A stretch of 11,631 nucleotides of DNA, from positions 1 to 11,631 of the forward strand of contig JAUHZW010000049.1 in the NCBI GenBank assembly GCA_030425745.1, given 5' to 3'. How positions within the stretch are numbered: the first letter of the stretch is position 1; each line of letters begins with the position of its first letter. This document shows positions 1-6,453 of this stretch, one piece after another. Under the pieces are notes generated by a model. The model had not been told where the DNA came from. It saw nothing but the letters and a program-made list of their open reading frames with translations, and did not search any database. A program made the position numbers and the translations under genes. The DNA comes from Actinomycetes bacterium (GTDB lineage Bacteria > Actinomycetota > Actinomycetes > S36-B12).

Positions 1-1370
1 GAGGAGATCAGCGCGAGTTCCTTGCCGGGGTCGTTGGCGATCTGGAAGGAGGCCCAGCGCTCGATGCCGACGAACTCGATGGATCCGGAGTCGTTGGGCA
101 GGACCCACAGATCGCCGGGTGCCATCGACTCCAGGCCCACCTTGACCATGTCCGAGGTGTCCAGCTCGTAGACGCTCTGCGGGATGCCGGAGTCCATGCC
201 CATGTCCCCGCGGAACGCCGACAGCAGGAGTTCGGGGTCATCGGCCTCGGGGAAGGCCGAGAAGCCGCCCCGCTCCTCCGTGAAGGCCCGGGTCGGCAGG
301 AACAGGCCGTTGAATCCCAGCGACGGCTCGGCATCCGGCACCTTGATCACCCCGGTCGAGGTGAAGTTGCCGTCCTGCGGCAGGAACACGACCGTGTCAT
401 CGAACGTCACGTTGCCGGCCGGATCGCGCACGATCACATGGGGCGCGTAGCCATGGCCGACGAGGAACACCTTCGCACCATCGACGGCCAGCGGCTTGTT
501 GACCTCGACGGTGATGCTCTCCTCCGGCGCATCCGGGGTGCCCCGCACCCCGAGGTCGGCCTCGAAGAGGCGCGGCGCGCCCCGCTGGGACGTCTCGCGT
601 TCGAACTCCACCCGGAAGTCGTCCAGGGAGAAGGAGAAGGGCGCCAGCGCGTTGGCGTCGACGAAGCGTCCGGCGCCCCAGGCGTCGTACTGGGTGAGGG
701 TGTTCGAGAAGCCCGAGCCCTCTCGCACGATCACGTTGCCCTTCCAGCCGAACAGTCCCCCGACAGCGACACCGATGAGGATCACGATGAGCGCGAGGTG
801 GAAGACGAGGTTGCCGGTCTCGCGCCAGTAGCCCTTCTCGGCGGCGACCCACCCGTCGGCCGGGTCATCGGGCACCCGCACCTTCCAGCGGGCGCGGCGC
901 AGCGCCGAGGCCGACTCGGCGAGCACCGCGCCCGGGGTCCGGTCGGTGATGAACGAGGTGTGGGCGGGCAGTCGGTCCAGCCGTCGAGGTGCCGGCGGCG
1001 GCGGGGTGCGCAGGGCACGCAGGTGCACCCCGACTCGGGGCAGGACGCAGCCGATGAGTGAGAGGAAGAGCAGCAGGTACACCGCGGCGAACCACGGGGC
1101 GGCGTACACGTCGAAGAAGCCGAGGGCATCGAGGAGCGGACCGGTCTCGGGGTTCTCCTCGATCCACTGCGTGACGCGCAGTGGGTTGTTGCCGCGCTGC
1201 GGCAGGATCGATCCGGGAATGCTGGCCAGGGCGAGCAGGAACAGCAGGATCAGGGCGGTGCGCATGCTGGTGAGCTGGCGCCACAGCCACCGCAGGAGTC
1301 CGACCGTGCCGAGGGGCGGCAGCGGCGGCTCCACGGCGCCGGGGGCCTGCGCATCGGGCGGGGCGGTCAC
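1..1370 (-). CDS. resB: Cytochrome c biogenesis protein ResB, partial (3' end off window)
   Basis: ResB works with ResC/CcsA in the membrane to deliver haem to apocytochrome c (system II). The frame is open for 456 codons from a GTG at 1370 to the left edge, so the C-terminus is missing. Visible features are a proline-rich N-terminus, membrane segment 1 at about residues 38-56 followed by the family motif PGSILPQ, segment 2 at about 92-110, segment 3 near 175-200 (LVFHLALIVILIGVAVG), then a long extracytoplasmic domain. A fourth membrane helix, usual in ResB, would lie off window. The GTG start is chosen because an in-frame TGA lies five codons upstream and GAGG sits 7 bases before it. It starts 16 bases after the ccdA stop, as expected for one transcript. 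Identity is recognised from motifs and neighbours, not from a search. Confidence 0.9.
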   Translation of the reverse strand, partial: MTAPPDAQAPGAVEPPLPPLGTVGLLRWLWRQLTSMRTALILLFLLALASIPGSILPQRGNNPLRVTQWIEENPETGPLLDALGFFDVYAAPWFAAVYLLLFLSLIGCVLPRVGVHLRALRTPPPPAPRRLDRLPAHTSFITDRTPGAVLAESASALRRARWKVRVPDDPADGWVAAEKGYWRETGNLVFHLALIVILIGVAVGGLFGWKGNVIVREGSGFSNTLTQYDAWGAGRFVDANALAPFSFSLDDFRVEFERETSQRGAPRLFEADLGVRGTPDAPEESITVEVNKPLAVDGAKVFLVGHGYAPHVIVRDPAGNVTFDDTVVFLPQDGNFTSTGVIKVPDAEPSLGFNGLFLPTRAFTEERGGFSAFPEADDPELLLSAFRGDMGMDSGIPQSVYELDTSDMVKVGLESMAPGDLWVLPNDSGSIEFVGIERWASFQIANDPGKELALIS

Positions 1371-1386
1371 GACCGGGCCTCGTCAG

Positions 1387-2139
1387 TCACAGCGCGGTCT
1401 CGAATCCGGGAACCTGGACGCGCAGCCACACTGTCACATCTGACCACACGCCCGTCACGAGCAGGATTCCGACCGCGACGAGCATCCCGCCGCCGATCCG
1501 CATGACCCACACGTAGTGCTCCCGTACCCAGCTGATGGCCCGGGCCATGCGACTGAAGGCGAGTGCCAGCAGGATGAACGGGAGACCGAGGCCGAGGCAG
1601 TACGCGAGGGACAGCACCGCTCCCCGCAGAGCACTGGCCTCCGTGAAGGCCAGGGACTGCACTGCGGTCAGGGTCGGCCCGATGCAGGGCGACCAGCCGA
1701 TGCCGAACAGGATGCCGAGCAGCGGCGCACCGGCCACGCCCCACGTCGGGGCCCGATGCATGCGCCACTCCCGCTGCAGGCCGGGGATGAGACCGAGGAA
1801 CCCCAGCCCCATGACGATGACGAGGACCCCGAGGACGCGGTTGATGATGTCGGAGTACTCCAGGAGCAGCGAACCGGCACCACCGAAGAGGGCCCCGTAG
1901 CTGACGAAGACGGTGCTGAACCCGAGGACGAACAGGCCGCTGCCGGCCAGCACCTGCCAGCGCCGACCCGTCGCCCCCTCAGCGAGTTCCGCACCGGTCA
2001 GGCCGGTCATGTAGGACAGGTAGCCGGGTGCGAGCGGCAGGACACAGGGGCTCAGGAAGGCGACGACACCGGCGGCGAACGCGATGGGGAAGGCGATCCA
2101 CAGGGCCCCGCTGGAGACAAGGTCGATGACCTGGTCCAT
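1387..2139 (-). CDS. ccdA: Cytochrome c biogenesis thiol-disulfide transporter CcdA
   Basis: CcdA is a six-helix membrane protein that carries electrons from cytoplasmic thioredoxin to an extracytoplasmic thioredoxin-like partner, keeping apocytochrome c haem-binding cysteines reduced. The 250-residue product is almost wholly hydrophobic and has the two redox cysteines of the family in their usual setting: Cys32 in FLSPCVLP and Cys152 in GWSPCIGPT. A GTG lies directly before the ATG at 2139. The ATG is preferred because GGAG lies 5 bases upstream of it but only 2 from the GTG. The start overlaps the stop of the TlpA-like gene (TGATG), so translation is probably coupled, and resB follows 16 bases on. 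The partner genes on both sides leave little doubt about the role. Confidence 0.95.
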   Translation of the reverse strand: MDQVIDLVSSGALWIAFPIAFAAGVVAFLSPCVLPLAPGYLSYMTGLTGAELAEGATGRRWQVLAGSGLFVLGFSTVFVSYGALFGGAGSLLLEYSDIINRVLGVLVIVMGLGFLGLIPGLQREWRMHRAPTWGVAGAPLLGILFGIGWSPCIGPTLTAVQSLAFTEASALRGAVLSLAYCLGLGLPFILLALAFSRMARAISWVREHYVWVMRIGGGMLVAVGILLVTGVWSDVTVWLRVQVPGFETAL

Positions 2140-2747
2140 CACGACTCCGGCGCTGGCTCAGCGACGAGCGGCTCGATGAGCGCCAGGAGGGTCGACTCGC
2201 TCGCCTTGCCCAGGATCCTCCCCGCGACCCGTCCCTGTCGGTCGATCACGACGGTGGACGGGATGGCCTGCGGAGGCAGGGAGTCGGCGAACAGCAGCTG
2301 GAGCCGGCCGTCGCGATCGATGACATTGGGGTACTCGATGTCGAACCGGTCGACGAAGCCGCGGGCCGCCGCGTCGGAGTCCCGGGTGTCGAGGCCGACG
2401 AACAGCACGCCGTCGTCAGCAAGGTCATCGGCGACCTGGGCAAGGACCGGTGCCTCCGCGCGGCACGGAGCGCACCAGGAGGCCCAGACGTTGAGGACGA
2501 CGACCTCGCCGCGGTGGTCGGCCAGCCGGAACTGCCCGCCGTCGAGGGTCTCCCCCACGAGATCGGGCGCAGGGGCTCGGTCCGCCTCGTCGAGCACGAC
2601 GATCGAGCCGTCACCGGCGACGAACCCGCTGCCCTCGGGCGCCGTCTCCGCCCCCGAGGTCTCGGCCTGGGCTGCACACCCCGACAGCAGCAGTCCCACG
2701 AAGGCGACCGCCGCCCCGGAGCGGACGAGGCGGGCGCGGGCGGGCAT
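2139..2747 (-). CDS. TlpA/ResA-family thiol-disulfide oxidoreductase, lipoprotein
   Basis: A thioredoxin-fold protein anchored outside the membrane that would take electrons from CcdA and reduce the CXXCH disulfide of apocytochrome c before haem attachment. The 202-residue product begins with a basic patch, a hydrophobic stretch and a lipobox ending at Cys24 (LLSGC), so it should be a lipoprotein. A low-complexity linker (about 25-55) leads into the domain, whose active site WCAPC is at 91-95 in the context VLNVWASWCAPCRAEAP. The cis-proline loop is in IPSTVVID near residue 163. It starts 6 bases after the phosphatase stop without a clear Shine-Dalgarno, which suggests coupling. The matching M. 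tuberculosis position, as I recall it, is Rv0526, also between a phosphoglycerate-mutase-like gene and ccdA. ResA and CcsX are alternative names. Confidence 0.93.
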   Translation of the reverse strand: MPARARLVRSGAAVAFVGLLLSGCAAQAETSGAETAPEGSGFVAGDGSIVVLDEADRAPAPDLVGETLDGGQFRLADHRGEVVVLNVWASWCAPCRAEAPVLAQVADDLADDGVLFVGLDTRDSDAAARGFVDRFDIEYPNVIDRDGRLQLLFADSLPPQAIPSTVVIDRQGRVAGRILGKASESTLLALIEPLVAEPAPES

Positions 2748-2753
2748 GGGGCG

Positions 2754-3398
2754 TCAGGCCCCGGCGATCTTGCTGGCCTTCGCCAGCAGGTCGCGGGAAG
2801 GCTCGGTGTAGGTGATGGCCGCGAGGTCGTCCCCGCGGAACTCCAGCGATGTCAGCGAGGCGAGCGTGCACTGCCGGCTGCGCGGATCGTGCCAGAGGCG
2901 ACGGTCCTCGGCGGCCAAGCGCGCGATCCAGATCGGGAGCTGATGGCTCACGAGGACGGCCTCATGACCCCGGGCGAGGTCGCGAGCATCGTCGACCGCG
3001 GACATCATCCGGGCGGCCACCTCGACGTACGGCTCACCCCAGGAGGGCTTGAACGGGTTGTACAGGTGCTTCCAGGTGCGCGGCTGCTTCAGCACGCCGT
3101 CACCGACACTCACCCGCTGACCCTCGAACACGTTGTCAGCCTCGATCAGCTGCGGGTCGGTGCGCAACTCGAGGCCGTGCCGCTCGGCCACGGGCGTGGC
3201 CGTCTGCTGGGCTCGCTCCATCGGCGACGAGATCACATGCGAGACGTCATGATCGGCCAGCGCGTCGGCGGCGCGGACCGCCATCTCCTTGCCGAGGTCG
3301 GACAGGTAGTAGCCGGGAAGACGCCCGTAGAGGACGCCCTCGGGGTTGAACACCTCACCATGCCGGAGCAGGTGCACGACGGTGCGGTCGGCAGCCAT
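2754..3398 (-). CDS. Histidine phosphatase family protein (phosphoglycerate-mutase-like)
   Basis: A member of the RHG histidine phosphatase superfamily. Starting at the ATG at 3398 the protein has 214 residues, with the phospho-acceptor motif LLRHGE at residues 9-14, the downstream ISSPMERAQQTA segment, and the second catalytic histidine in LVSHQLPIW. The frame stays open 19 codons upstream into hemD, but the shorter start puts the RHG motif at its usual distance from the N-terminus and leaves an 8-base gap after the hemD stop. No good Shine-Dalgarno is seen for either start. Substrate is unknown: the family ranges from glycolytic mutases to cofactor and nucleotide phosphatases. Linkage to tlpA-ccdA-resB recurs in actinobacteria (Rv0525 in M. 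tuberculosis, from memory), hinting at a haem or cytochrome-related job, but this is inference. Confidence 0.88.
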   Translation of the reverse strand: MAADRTVVHLLRHGEVFNPEGVLYGRLPGYYLSDLGKEMAVRAADALADHDVSHVISSPMERAQQTATPVAERHGLELRTDPQLIEADNVFEGQRVSVGDGVLKQPRTWKHLYNPFKPSWGEPYVEVAARMMSAVDDARDLARGHEAVLVSHQLPIWIARLAAEDRRLWHDPRSRQCTLASLTSLEFRGDDLAAITYTEPSRDLLAKASKIAGA

Positions 3399-3406
3399 GA
3401 CGGGGC

Positions 3407-5287
3407 TCAGGTCGCGCGCCGACGGGCGGCGGCCCGCCTGCGGCTCGGTCGCCACGAACCCTCGCCGGACTCCAGCGCCGCAAGGCGCATGGCTTCGCCA
3501 TGGGCCGCGAGCGCCTCCACGAGATCCGGGACCGTGCTGTTCTCGGCCAGCACGTCGACGCGCAGTCCGTGCTCCTCAGCGGCCTTGGCCGTCTGGGGGC
3601 CGATGCAGGCGACGATGGTCGTCTGGTGCGGCTTGCCGGCGATGCCGACGAGGTTGCGGACCGTGCTGCTCGAGGTGAACAGGACCGCGTCGAAGCCACC
3701 GGTCTTGATCGCCTCACGGGTCTCCGCCGGCGGGGGTGCCGCACGCACGGTCCGGAACGCGGTGATGTCCTCGACCTCCCAGCCGAGCTCAGCGAGACCG
3801 GCGGCCAGCGTGTCGGTCGCGATGTCGGCACGCGGCAGGAAGACCCGGTTGATCGGATCCATGAGCGAGTCGTAGGGCGGCCATTCCTCCAGCAGTGCCG
3901 ACGTCGTCTGCTCATCGCTGGGGACGATGTCCGGCCGCACACCGAACTCGATGAGCGCTGCGACCGTCGGCTCGCCGACCGCGGCGACCTTCAGGCCGGC
4001 GAAGGAGCGGGCGTCGAGGCCGTACTCCTGGAGCTTCTCGCGGATGGCGCGCACGGCGTTGACGGAGGTGAACCCGATCCACTCGTAGCGACCGGAGACC
4101 AGGCCGTGCACCGCCCGGTCGATCTGCTGAGGGGTGCGGGGCGGCTCGACCGAGATGGTCGGCACCTCGACCGGCACGGCTCCGTGACCTCGAAGCAGGT
4201 CCATGGCCGGGCCGGAGTGGTCCTGAGTGCGCGGGATGAGCACACGCCAGCCGAACAGGGGCTTGATCTCGAACCAGTCGAGCTTGTCGCGCTGGCTCAC
4301 GACCTCGCCGATCACGACGATCCCCGGGCCGGCCTGTCGGGCAGCCTTGGCGACCGAGCGGATCTCCTCCAGGGTGCTCACAAGGGTCCGCTGGTCGACG
4401 GTGGTGCCGCGGCGCGTGACCGCGATCGGCAGGGACGCCTTCGCGCCGGCGGCCACGAGCTCATCGGCGATGTCGGCCGCACGGTCAGCCCCGTTCAGGA
4501 ACACGAGGGTGACGCGATCGGCGGCGAGGTCCGCCCACGGAAGCTGGGTGTCGTTGGCGTCGAGGATGCGCACCTGGCGGGTGCGCCCACCGGTGAGCCC
4601 GAAGCCCGCGTAGGCCGGCACTCCGGTGACATCGCTGACGCCCGGGGCGACCTCGAACTCCATGCGCGCGCGTCGCAGCGCCGCGGCCTCGTTGAGCAGC
4701 GTTCCGTCGACGACCGGGTCGCCGGCCATGAGACGGACGGCGTCGCGGCCGGCACGGGCCGCCTCGACCACGAGGGCGCTGCGTCCGGCCTGGTCCAGGG
4801 GGACACCGGCGGCATCGACGGCGACGACGATCTCGGCATCGGCCGAGGCGTGGGCACGCGCGATGTCGACAGCATCGGCATCGACGACGATCACCGCAGC
4901 GCTGCCGATCAGGTTCGCGGCACGCAGGGTGAGCAGATCCGGGTCGCCCGGGCCCGCGGCGACGAGGGAGACCCGACCGTGCACAGGGGCCCGACGCGCC
5001 TTGGTGGCCGGCTCGGTGGCGGCCGCAGCCTTCTTCGCCGCGGGCTTGGTCGCCGGCTCGTCCTTCTTGGGAGCGGCCTTCTTCGACGCGGCCGGCTTCG
5101 GAGCGGCCTTCTTCGACGCGGCCTTCTTCACCGGCTCGTCCTTCACCGCAGCGGACTTCTTCGGCGCAGCCTTCTTGGGAGCGGCCTTCTTCGACGCGGC
5201 CTTCTTCACCGGCTTGGCCTTCGCGGCAGGAGGCTTCGCGGCTGCGGCCTTCTTGGGCGCGGCCTTCTTGGTGGCAGTCCTAGTCAT
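3407..5287 (-). CDS. hemD: Uroporphyrinogen-III synthase fused to SUMT-like domain, with histone-H1-like N-terminal tail
   Basis: HemD closes and rearranges hydroxymethylbilane into uroporphyrinogen III, the branch point to haem, sirohaem and cobalamin. The 626-residue protein has three parts. Residues 1-100 are a disordered Lys/Ala/Pro tail with about 29 lysines. Residues 104-335 resemble a SUMT/CobA methyltransferase (GPGDPDLLTLRA at 112; RLMAGDP at 185; FEVAPGVSDVTGVPAYAG at 211). Residues 345-600 are the HemD domain (FTSVNAV at 406, LFTSSSTVRNLV at 536, IGPQTAKAAEEHGL at 562). The C-terminus is arginine-rich. The methyltransferase part departs from the canonical RLKGGDPFVFGRG motif, as I recall it also does in Streptomyces, so methylation activity is doubtful. 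The ATG overlaps the rex stop by four bases (ATGA) with GGAGAGG 10 bases upstream, which supports including the tail. hemA and hemC, usually between rex and hemD, are absent. Confidence 0.93.
   Translation of the reverse strand: MTRTATKKAAPKKAAAAKPPAAKAKPVKKAASKKAAPKKAAPKKSAAVKDEPVKKAASKKAAPKPAASKKAAPKKDEPATKPAAKKAAAATEPATKARRAPVHGRVSLVAAGPGDPDLLTLRAANLIGSAAVIVVDADAVDIARAHASADAEIVVAVDAAGVPLDQAGRSALVVEAARAGRDAVRLMAGDPVVDGTLLNEAAALRRARMEFEVAPGVSDVTGVPAYAGFGLTGGRTRQVRILDANDTQLPWADLAADRVTLVFLNGADRAADIADELVAAGAKASLPIAVTRRGTTVDQRTLVSTLEEIRSVAKAARQAGPGIVVIGEVVSQRDKLDWFEIKPLFGWRVLIPRTQDHSGPAMDLLRGHGAVPVEVPTISVEPPRTPQQIDRAVHGLVSGRYEWIGFTSVNAVRAIREKLQEYGLDARSFAGLKVAAVGEPTVAALIEFGVRPDIVPSDEQTTSALLEEWPPYDSLMDPINRVFLPRADIATDTLAAGLAELGWEVEDITAFRTVRAAPPPAETREAIKTGGFDAVLFTSSSTVRNLVGIAGKPHQTTIVACIGPQTAKAAEEHGLRVDVLAENSTVPDLVEALAAHGEAMRLAALESGEGSWRPSRRRAAARRRAT
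5071..5214 (-). repeat. Internal repeats encoding the Lys/Ala tail of HemD
   Basis: Within the part encoding HemD residues 25-73 a 23-base block is repeated exactly at 5071-5093, 5101-5123 and 5179-5201. The last two copies extend to 36 identical bases (5101-5136 and 5179-5214), offset by 78 bases, a multiple of three. They encode units of the type KKAASKKAAPK. The nucleotide identity, beyond what amino-acid repetition needs, suggests recent in-frame duplication, so tail length may vary between strains. Confidence 0.85.
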
Positions 5288-6039
5288 GCGTTGATCGCCT
5301 CTCCGAGCGAGGGGGTGTCCATGGACGGGATGGGGTCGTCGGCCCGGCGCTGCTCGTGGAAGGCCAGGATCTGCAGCTCAACGGACAGATCCACCTTGCG
5401 CAGCTCGACGTCGTCGGGGACCGAGAGGACGGCGGGGGCGAAGTTCAGGATGCTGCGCAGGCCGGCGGCGACCAGTCGGTCGCAGACGCTCTGCGCGGCT
5501 TCGGCGGGGGTGGCGATGACCCCGATGTGGGCCTGCCCACTGGCCACGAGGCTCTCGAGCTCGGACACCGGGCGAATCTCCAGGGCGGTGTCGGCGGACT
5601 CCACACCGTGGCCGATGACGTCCGGGTGAATGTCGAGCAGTCCGACGACCCGGAAACCACGGGAGGCGAAGCCACGGTAGGAGACCAGCGCCTGACCGAG
5701 GTTTCCGGCGCCGATGATCACGACGCCCCAGGGCTGGGTCAGGCCGAGCTCGCGGGCGATCTGGTAGGTGAGGAAGTGGACGTCGTAGCCGACGCCGCGG
5801 GTGCCGTACGACCCGAGGTGGGAGAGGTCCTTGCGCAGTTTCGCGGACGAGACTCCGCAGGCCTGAGCGAGTTCCTCCGAGGACACCGTGCTGACGCCGG
5901 CCTCCTCGAGCCCGGTGAGCACCCGGTGGTAGACGGGGAGTCGCGCGATGGTGGCCGCCGGGATCTCCCGGCCGGTGCCGCGCTCCCCCGCGGGGCCCAT
6001 AGCGGACGCCGACGCGTCAGTCGGGCGGACAGCGGACAC
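5284..6039 (-). CDS. rex: Redox-sensing transcriptional repressor Rex
   Basis: Rex is a dimeric repressor that leaves DNA when NADH rises relative to NAD+; in actinobacteria it controls respiratory and haem genes including its own operon. The 251-residue product has a winged-helix domain at about 26-87 (IPAATIARLPVYHRVL, GVSSAKLRKDLSHLG, SYGTRGVGYDV), a Rossmann domain with GAGNLGQAL at 110-118 and the ribose-binding acidic residue in VVGLLD at 136, NFAPAVLSVP at 199, and the C-terminal swapped helix VDLSVELQILAFHEQ. The GTG start at 6039 has GGAG four bases upstream; an ATG at 6000 has no ribosome site. Rex is the first gene of the hemD run and overlaps hemD by four bases. A likely Rex operator lies about 90-107 bases upstream of its start, pointing to autoregulation. 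Confidence 0.96.
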   Translation of the reverse strand: MSAVRPTDASASAMGPAGERGTGREIPAATIARLPVYHRVLTGLEEAGVSTVSSEELAQACGVSSAKLRKDLSHLGSYGTRGVGYDVHFLTYQIARELGLTQPWGVVIIGAGNLGQALVSYRGFASRGFRVVGLLDIHPDVIGHGVESADTALEIRPVSELESLVASGQAHIGVIATPAEAAQSVCDRLVAAGLRSILNFAPAVLSVPDDVELRKVDLSVELQILAFHEQRRADDPIPSMDTPSLGEAINA

Positions 6040-6117
6040 GGTTCTCCAGGGGAAGGTGAATCCTTGGGGCCGATCAGGCGTCGGATCAGTGATCTCGAGA
6101 GCCGTTTCGATGCCCGT

Positions 6118-6146
6118 AGGTTAAGGACATGCGAACGAAGTCACAA
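6118..6146 (-). promoter_or_regulatory. Probable rex-hemD promoter overlapped by a Rex operator
   Basis: On the minus strand the 18-mer TTGTGACTTCGTTCGCAT (6129-6146) matches the general Rex operator TTGTGAANNNNTTCACAA well. Within the inner 16-mer, 10 of 12 defined positions agree. The left half TTGTGA also serves as a plausible -35 (6141-6146), followed after exactly 17 bases by a TANNNT-type -10, TAACCT (6118-6123). Transcription would begin near 6111, giving a leader of about 70 bases before rex. Bound Rex would cover the -35 and spacer, the usual repression layout. This is a consensus match by eye, not a measured site. Confidence 0.65.
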
Positions 6147-6153
6147 AGTTGAC

Positions 6154-6169
6154 CGGACGCATGTGTCCG
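6154..6169. repeat. Imperfect 16-bp palindrome upstream of the rex promoter
   Basis: CGGACGCATGTGTCCG matches its own reverse complement at 14 of 16 positions. It lies between the end of the glutaredoxin-like gene and the rex -35 (8 bases from it). It could be a second operator or part of a weak transcript end for the upstream gene; no T-run follows on either strand. Confidence 0.4.
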
Positions 6170-6180
6170 TTAATCGGACT

Positions 6181-6453
6181 CTATGAGGACAGTGCCGCCC
6201 GCAGTCGGGCCGGGTCCACGTGCCAGAAGTCGTGCGGCCGGCCGTCGACCAGCACCACCGGGATGCGCTCCCAGTACTCATCGAACAGGGCCGGATCCTC
6301 CTCGATCGACAGTTCCTCCCACGTGACTCCGGTGGTGGCGCACACCTCGCTGATGACCCTCCGGGCGTCATCGCAGAGGTGGCAGCCCGGCTTGCCGATC
6401 AGGGTCACCCGCGGGTCCACATCCGCGGCCGCGCCGGGCGCGGGAGTCGTCAT
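6181..6453 (-). CDS. Glutaredoxin-like (DUF836-type) thiol protein
   Basis: A 90-residue thioredoxin-fold protein with a dithiol active site GKPGCHLCDDA (Cys24 and Cys27) and a cis-proline loop in ERIPVVLVDG. The family reduces or transfers disulfides in the cytoplasm; the physiological partner is not known. The equivalent gene in M. tuberculosis (Rv0508, from memory) lies directly before hemA, so its place next to rex-hemD is the ancestral one. Its ATG overlaps the stop of the acyl-CoA synthetase (ATGA), and it lacks a well-spaced ribosome site (GGAG ends one base before ATG), so it is probably translated by coupling from that gene. Its stop is 34 bases before the rex -35, so it may also be partly read through into rex. 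Confidence 0.85.
   Translation of the reverse strand: MTTPAPGAAADVDPRVTLIGKPGCHLCDDARRVISEVCATTGVTWEELSIEEDPALFDEYWERIPVVLVDGRPHDFWHVDPARLRAALSS

Noticed and set aside
1..1370. resB broken into several short reading frames
   Set aside because: The short minus-strand frames at 8-334, 397-852 and 865-1290 are in other phases. The true frame from the GTG at 1370 runs unbroken to the left edge and matches ResB throughout.
3398..3455. Longer start for the histidine phosphatase, overlapping hemD by 49 bases
   Set aside because: The extra 19 residues are low-complexity and basic, precede the usual N-terminus of the family, and have no clear ribosome site.
4988..5287. The lysine-rich stretch as a separate histone-like gene
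   Set aside because: There is no stop codon or ribosome site between the tail and the enzyme domains, and the frame is continuous; a fusion is the simpler reading.
5284..5300. Remnant of hemA or hemC at the rex-hemD join
   Set aside because: The two genes overlap by four bases, leaving no room for any remnant.
3500..5629. A 709-codon plus-strand open frame opposite hemD
   Set aside because: It is low-complexity Gly/Arg/Asp/Leu sequence without domain motifs and mirrors hemD codon structure, as usual opposite high-GC genes. Similar plus-strand frames at 1516-2811 and 2514-3875 were rejected for the same reason.
6147..6180. A plus-strand promoter beginning TTGACC near 6150
   Set aside because: No plus-strand gene follows it; the next 1.9 kb is coding on the minus strand.
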